A DNA stretch of 64,000 bases, taken from assembly GCF_015477605.1 (NCBI RefSeq), contig NZ_JADLQX010000004.1:124001-188000 (forward strand), given 5' to 3'. Made by a program: the position numbers and the translations under genes. The notes under the pieces are model-generated. The model searched no databases and was not told the origin of the DNA. It saw only the letters and a program-made list of their open reading frames with translations. Each line of letters starts with the position of its first letter. The first letter of the stretch is position 1. Origin of the DNA: Nocardia amamiensis (GTDB lineage Bacteria; Actinomycetota; Actinomycetes; Mycobacteriales; Mycobacteriaceae). Positions 59,677-64,000 of the stretch are shown piece after piece.

Positions 59677-60501
59677 TTATTTCTGCAGGAACGCGAACGC
59701 GTCCTGGAGCGCGGCCACTCTGGCACGCAGTGCCGGGACGGTCGGCCCGTCCCGCAGCACCTCGCGCGAGACGTTCGGGACGACGGCTCCCAGCATCGGC
59801 TCGGGGACCAGATCACGGATGGTCTCCGGGCCGCCGCCCTGGGCGCCAACACCGGGCATGAGGATCGGGCCGTTGAGCGCGGACAGATCCGGCGCTTCGG
59901 TCAGCGTGGCGCCGACCACCACGCCCACCGACCCGAACTCGCCGCCCGCGTTGCGGGCCGCGGCCTCGTCGACCATCGTCTGCGCGACCGTGCGCGCGTC
60001 CGCCGCGACCGCACGCTGCACCTGCGCTCCTTCGGGGTTCGACGTGGCCGCCAGCACGAAGACGCCGCGCTGGTTCGCCTCGGCGAGGGTCAATGCCGGC
60101 GCCAGCGACCCGAATCCCAGATACGGCGACACCGTGACGGCGTCCGACCCGAGGGGACCGTCGGCCAGCCAGGTGCGGGCATAGGCGTCCATGGTCGAGC
60201 CGATGTCGCCGCGTTTGGCGTCGGCCAGGACCAGGGTCCCCGAGGCACGCAGCACCTCGATGGTCCGCTCCAGCACGGCGATCCCGCCGGAACCGTAGGC
60301 CTCGAAGAACGCGACCTGCGGTTTGACCAGCGCCACCAGGCCGTCGAAGGCCTCCACGCAGATCTCGGCGAACTGTTCGAGGCCGTCCACGTCCTCGGCG
60401 AGGCCCCAGGACCGCAGCAGTTCCGGATGCGGATCGATGCCGACGCATACGGGGCCGAACTGCCGCATCGCGTGCCGCAGCCGGCCGCCGAAGGTCTTCA
60501 T
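59677..60501 (-). CDS. pyrF: Orotidine 5'-phosphate decarboxylase
   Basis: Last step of UMP synthesis. The 274-residue product is of the longer type 2 form found in mycobacteria: [72 protein letters not shown] (catalytic Lys-Asp set), [29 protein letters not shown] and [12 protein letters not shown] 60501 has GGAG 9 nt upstream; a GTG at 60534, overlapping carB, is possible but lacks a ribosome site. It follows carB after 25 nt and is closed by a strong terminator. Confidence 0.96.
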   Translation of the reverse strand: MKTFGGRLRHAMRQFGPVCVGIDPHPELLRSWGLAEDVDGLEQFAEICVEAFDGLVALVKPQVAFFEAYGSGGIAVLERTIEVLRASGTLVLADAKRGDIGSTMDAYARTWLADGPLGSDAVTVSPYLGFGSLAPALTLAEANQRGVFVLAATSNPEGAQVQRAVAADARTVAQTMVDEAAARNAGGEFGSVGVVVGATLTEAPDLSALNGPILMPGVGAQGGGPETIRDLVPEPMLGAVVPNVSREVLRDGPTVPALRARVAALQDAFAFLQK

Positions 60502-60526
60502 GTCGCCCGCTCCGTCCAATCGCGGC

Positions 60527-63500
60527 TCAGCCACGCAGCACCGAGTGCAGTTCCTGCAGGGAGCGCACGCCGATCCCGCCGTTGATGCTGGCCTCGATGC
60601 CCTGCACGGCGGCCGCCGCGCCCTGCACGGTGGTGATGCACGGGATGTTCACCCCGACCGCCGCGCTGCGGATCTCGTAACCGTCCACGCGGGGACCGGA
60701 GTTGCCGTATGGGGTGTTGAACACCATGTCGATCTCGCCGTCGCGGATCTGCTCCACGATGGTCGGCTCCTCGGCCGGGCCTGCTTCGGAATGCTTGCGC
60801 ACCCGCTCGCACGGAATGCCGTTGCGCCACAACATCTCCGCCGTTCCCTCGGTAGCGAGAATGCGGAAGCCGAGATCGTTGAGGCGTTTCACCGGGAAGA
60901 CCATCGCGCGCTTGTCCCGGTTGGCGATCGAGACGAACACGGTGCCCTCGGTGGGCAGCGAGCCGTAGGCGGCGGTCTGGCTCTTGGCGAAGGCGGTGCC
61001 GAAATCGGCATCGATGCCCATCACCTCGCCGGTGGACTTCATCTCCGGCGAGAGCAGGGAATCCACCCCGCTGCCGTCGGCGCGCCGGAACCGGTGGAAC
61101 GGCAGCACGGCCTCCTTGACCGCGACCGGCGCGTCCAGCGCGACGTGGCCGCCGTCGCCCTCGCTCGGCAGCATGCCCTCCTTGCGCAGCTCGTCGATGG
61201 TGGCGCCGAGCATGATCCGGGCGGCGGCCTTGGCCAGCGGCACCGCGGTGGCCTTGGACACGAACGGAACCGTCCGGCTGGCCCGCGGATTGGCCTCCAG
61301 CACGTAGAGCACGTCGTCCTTGAGCGCGTACTGCACGTTCAGCAGACCTTTGACACCGATGCCCTTGGCCAGCGCGACGGTGGAGCGGCGCACCGCCTCG
61401 ATGTCGCTGCGGCCCAGGGTGATCGGCGGCAGCGCACAGGCCGAGTCACCGGAGTGGATGCCCGCCTCCTCGATGTGCTCCATCACGCCGCCGAGGTAGA
61501 CCTCCTCGCCGTCGCACAGCGCGTCGACATCGATTTCGATCGCGTCCTCCAGGAACCGGTCCACCAGCACCGGATGCTCCGGGCTGAGCTCGGTCGCGCG
61601 CGAGATGTAGCCCTCCAGGGACTGCTCGTCGTAGACGATCTCCATGCCGCGCCCGCCGAGCACGTAGGACGGGCGCACCAGCACCGGGTAGCCGATGTCC
61701 GAGGCGATCTTCTTGGCCTGGGCGAAGGTGGTCGCCGTACCGTACTTCGGCGCGGGCAGCCCGGCCCCGACCAGCACGTCGCCGAACTCGCCGCGGTCCT
61801 CGGCCAGGTCGATGGCGGCCGCGCTGGTGCCGACCACCGGCACGCCCGCATCGGTGAGCCGCTGCGCGAGACCGAGCGGGGTCTGCCCGCCCAGCTGCAC
61901 GATGACGCCCGCGACGGTGCCGGATTCGCGTTCGGCGTGGTAGACCTCGAGCACGTCCTCGAAGGTCAGCGGCTCGAAGTAGAGGCGGTCGGCGGTGTCG
62001 TAGTCGGTGGAGACGGTCTCGGGGTTGCAGTTGACCATCACCGTCTCGTACCCCGCCTGCGACAGCGTCTGCGCCGCGTGCACGCACGAGTAGTCGAACT
62101 CGATGCCTTGACCGATCCGGTTCGGACCGGACCCGAGGATGATCACCTTCTCGCGGTCGCGCTGGGGCGCGACCTCGGACTCGGCGGCGGGGTCGAGCTC
62201 GTAGGCCGAGTAGTGGTAAGGCGTCTTGGCCTCGAACTCGGCGGCGCAGGTGTCGACGGTCTTGAAGACCGGGCGGATACCCAGCCGGTGCCGCAGGGCG
62301 CGCACACCGCTCTCCCCGGCCAGCTCCGGACGCAGCGCGGCCAGCTGCCGATCGGACAGGCCGTAGTGCTTGGCCCGGCGCAGCAGCGGCTCGTCCAGTA
62401 CGGGAGCGTCGAGAATCTCCTGACGCAGCTCGACGAGACCGGCGACTTCCGCGACGAACCACGGGTCGATACCGGAGGCGGCGGCGACGTCGTCGATGCT
62501 CGCACCCAGGCGCAGCGCCCGTTCGACCTGGTAGATGCGGCCCTCGGTCGGGGTGCGCAGATCCTCCAGGATCGCCTCGACGTCGGTCCACTCGCCGTCG
62601 TCCTGGGTCCAGAAACCCGCGGCCTTGGTCTCCAGCGAACGCAGCACCTTGCCCAGCGCCTCGGCGAAGTTGCGGCCCAGCGACATCGCCTCGCCCACCG
62701 ACTTCATGGTGGTGGTCAGCGTGGCGTCGGCGCCGGGGAACTTCTCGAACGCGAATCGCGGCGCCTTGACGACCACGTAGTCCAGGGTCGGCTCGAAGCA
62801 GGCCGGGGTTTCCTTGGTGATGTCGTTGACGATCTCGTCGAGCGTGTAGCCGATGGCCAGCTTGGCGGCGATCTTCGCGATCGGGAAGCCGGTCGCCTTG
62901 GACGCCAGCGCGGACGATCGCGACACGCGCGGGTTCATCTCGATGACGATCAGGCGGCCGTCGCGCGGGTTCACCGCGAACTGGATATTGCAGCCGCCGG
63001 TGTCGACGCCGACCTCGCGCAGGATGGCGATGCCGAGGTCACGCAGCTTCTGGTACTCGCGGTCGGTGAGCGTCATCGCCGGGGCGACGGTGACCGAGTC
63101 GCCGGTGTGCACACCCATCGGGTCGACGTTCTCGATCGAGCAGACCACCACGACGTTGTCGCGGCCGTCGCGCATCAGCTCGAGCTCGTATTCCTTCCAG
63201 CCGAGGATGGACTCCTCGATGAGGACGTTCGCCGTGGGCGATGCGGCCAGGCCGCCGCCCGCGATGCGGTCGAGGTCCTCGTCGTTGTAGGCCATGCCGG
63301 AGCCGAGACCGCCCATCGTGAACGACGGGCGCACCACCACGGGGAAGCCGAGCTCGGCGACCGTATCGCGGACCTCGTCCATGGTGAAGCAGACTCGCGA
63401 GCGCGCGCTCTCCCCGCCCACCTTGGCCACGATGTCCTTGAACTTCTGCCGGTCCTCGCCACGCTGGATGGCGTCGAAGTCCGCGCCGATCAGTTCCACG

Positions 63501-63835
63501 CCGTACTTCTCCAGCACACCGCGCTCGTGCAGCGCGACCGCGGTGTTCAGCGCGGTCTGCCCGCCGAGGGTGGCCAGGATGGCGTCGGGACGCTCCTTCT
63601 CGATCACCTTCTCCACGAACTCCGGCGTGATCGGCTCGACGTAGGTCGAGTCGGCGAACTCCGGGTCGGTCATGATCGTCGCCGGGTTCGAGTTGACCAG
63701 CGACACGCGCAGGCCCTCGGCCCGCAGCACCCGGCACGCCTGGGTGCCGGAGTAGTCGAATTCGCACGCCTGGCCGATGACGATCGGGCCAGAACCGATC
63801 ACCAGGATGTGCTCGAGATCCTCGCGGCGAGGCAT
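60527..63835 (-). CDS. carB: Carbamoyl-phosphate synthase large subunit
   Basis: Makes carbamoyl phosphate from bicarbonate, ammonia and two ATP for pyrimidine and arginine synthesis. The 1102-residue protein has two homologous ATP-grasp halves: [24 protein letters not shown] and [14 protein letters not shown] in the first, [19 protein letters not shown] and [19 protein letters not shown] in the second. Metal ligands are in [10 protein letters not shown] and [21 protein letters not shown]. The C-terminal MGS-like domain ([37 protein letters not shown]...) is where UMP and other effectors bind. It shares 1 nt with carA (TGATG). Confidence 0.97.
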   Translation of the reverse strand: MPRREDLEHILVIGSGPIVIGQACEFDYSGTQACRVLRAEGLRVSLVNSNPATIMTDPEFADSTYVEPITPEFVEKVIEKERPDAILATLGGQTALNTAVALHERGVLEKYGVELIGADFDAIQRGEDRQKFKDIVAKVGGESARSRVCFTMDEVRDTVAELGFPVVVRPSFTMGGLGSGMAYNDEDLDRIAGGGLAASPTANVLIEESILGWKEYELELMRDGRDNVVVVCSIENVDPMGVHTGDSVTVAPAMTLTDREYQKLRDLGIAILREVGVDTGGCNIQFAVNPRDGRLIVIEMNPRVSRSSALASKATGFPIAKIAAKLAIGYTLDEIVNDITKETPACFEPTLDYVVVKAPRFAFEKFPGADATLTTTMKSVGEAMSLGRNFAEALGKVLRSLETKAAGFWTQDDGEWTDVEAILEDLRTPTEGRIYQVERALRLGASIDDVAAASGIDPWFVAEVAGLVELRQEILDAPVLDEPLLRRAKHYGLSDRQLAALRPELAGESGVRALRHRLGIRPVFKTVDTCAAEFEAKTPYHYSAYELDPAAESEVAPQRDREKVIILGSGPNRIGQGIEFDYSCVHAAQTLSQAGYETVMVNCNPETVSTDYDTADRLYFEPLTFEDVLEVYHAERESGTVAGVIVQLGGQTPLGLAQRLTDAGVPVVGTSAAAIDLAEDRGEFGDVLVGAGLPAPKYGTATTFAQAKKIASDIGYPVLVRPSYVLGGRGMEIVYDEQSLEGYISRATELSPEHPVLVDRFLEDAIEIDVDALCDGEEVYLGGVMEHIEEAGIHSGDSACALPPITLGRSDIEAVRRSTVALAKGIGVKGLLNVQYALKDDVLYVLEANPRASRTVPFVSKATAVPLAKAAARIMLGATIDELRKEGMLPSEGDGGHVALDAPVAVKEAVLPFHRFRRADGSGVDSLLSPEMKSTGEVMGIDADFGTAFAKSQTAAYGSLPTEGTVFVSIANRDKRAMVFPVKRLNDLGFRILATEGTAEMLWRNGIPCERVRKHSEAGPAEEPTIVEQIRDGEIDMVFNTPYGNSGPRVDGYEIRSAAVGVNIPCITTVQGAAAAVQGIEASINGGIGVRSLQELHSVLRG

Positions 63836-64000
63836 CAGGCTCCTTCCATGAGACCGGCGAAACGGTCGAACAGATATGCGGCGTCGTGGGGTCCGGCGGC
63901 GGCCTCCGGGTGGTACTGCACAGAAAAGGCGCGGCCGTCGACCAGCCGGACGCCCTCGACCGTGCCGTCGTTGGCACAGACGTGACTGACTTCCGCCGTG
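63835..64000 (-). CDS. carA: Carbamoyl-phosphate synthase small subunit, C-terminal part
   Basis: Only the last 54 codons are inside the window; the gene runs out at the right edge. The visible end [51 protein letters not shown] holds the His and Glu of the class I glutamine amidotransferase triad (HPE). The subunit feeds glutamine-derived ammonia to CarB. Its TGA shares one base with the carB ATG, so the two are co-translated. Confidence 0.93.
   Translation of the reverse strand, partial: TAEVSHVCANDGTVEGVRLVDGRAFSVQYHPEAAAGPHDAAYLFDRFAGLMEGA

Noticed and set aside
60323..63985. Open frame of 1220 codons opposite carB and pyrF
   Set aside because: It is the antisense of carB and part of pyrF with His/Gly/Arg/Asp-rich low-complexity content; long antisense frames are expected at this GC content.

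Overview
This window is high-GC actinobacterial chromosome. Gene content and order point to a member of the Nocardiaceae, most likely Nocardia; this is inferred from gene order and family resemblance, not from a database search. The backbone follows the arrangement known from Mycobacterium: ctaB, tkt-tal-zwf-opcA-pgl, secG, tpiA-pgk-gap-whiA-yvcK-rapZ-uvrC, the PH-domain gene with ribH-ribBA-ribE, rpe, rsmB-fmt-def, priA-metK-coaBC-rpoZ-gmk-mihF and pyrF-carB-carA. Many genes start with GTG and overlap by 1-10 nt.

Layout. 1-8.7 kb: tail of a flavin monooxygenase, ctaB facing left, and the oxidative and non-oxidative pentose phosphate operon facing right. 8.8-19.1 kb: a mixed stretch with a fused 2-oxo acid dehydrogenase E1, an SRPBCC-like protein, a DUF7691-like protein, an epoxide hydrolase pseudogene, an SDR, secG, two exporters and a META-domain lipoprotein. 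19.2-28.8 kb: glycolytic triose genes, the whiA-yvcK-rapZ-uvrC group, a small membrane protein and a HAD hydrolase, all facing left. 29-38.4 kb: gamma-glutamyltransferase, GNAT, riboflavin genes, rpe, an anti-sigma/SigF pair and a YjbR protein. 38.4-41.6 kb: rsmB-fmt-def. 41.7-52.4 kb: an accessory block between def and priA, with a secreted protein, a DUF6098 and dehydrogenase pair, a giant P-type ATPase with a small partner, a lipase, PadR and TetR regulators and an NmrA-like reductase. 52.5-64 kb: priA, metK, coaBC, rpoZ, gmk, mihF and the pyrimidine genes pyrF-carB-carA (carA is cut by the window edge).

How the genes work together. G6P dehydrogenase with its OpcA partner, 6-phosphogluconolactonase, transketolase and transaldolase supply NADPH and sugar phosphates. 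Rpe and the riboflavin genes draw on ribulose 5-phosphate. Tpi-Pgk-Gap are the triose steps of glycolysis. Def, Fmt and RsmB act on translation initiation and the ribosome. Gmk, PyrF, CarB and CarA serve nucleotide synthesis. CoaBC and MetK make cofactors.

The most unusual signals are in non-coding DNA: (i) a family of 65-75 bp repeats found in at least four intergenic places and partly tandem, (ii) two tandem 80-bp units that encode coupled 27-residue mini-ORFs running into the start codon of an SDR gene, and (iii) two hairpin repeats resembling type I-E CRISPR repeats upstream of coaBC, whose 32-33 bp 'spacer' is an exact copy of the coaBC start region. Also notable are an in-frame amber stop in an epoxide hydrolase and a P-type ATPase whose N-terminal half looks like a decayed second copy of the pump. 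I found no tRNA or rRNA gene, transposase, integrase, cas gene or recognisable phage gene.
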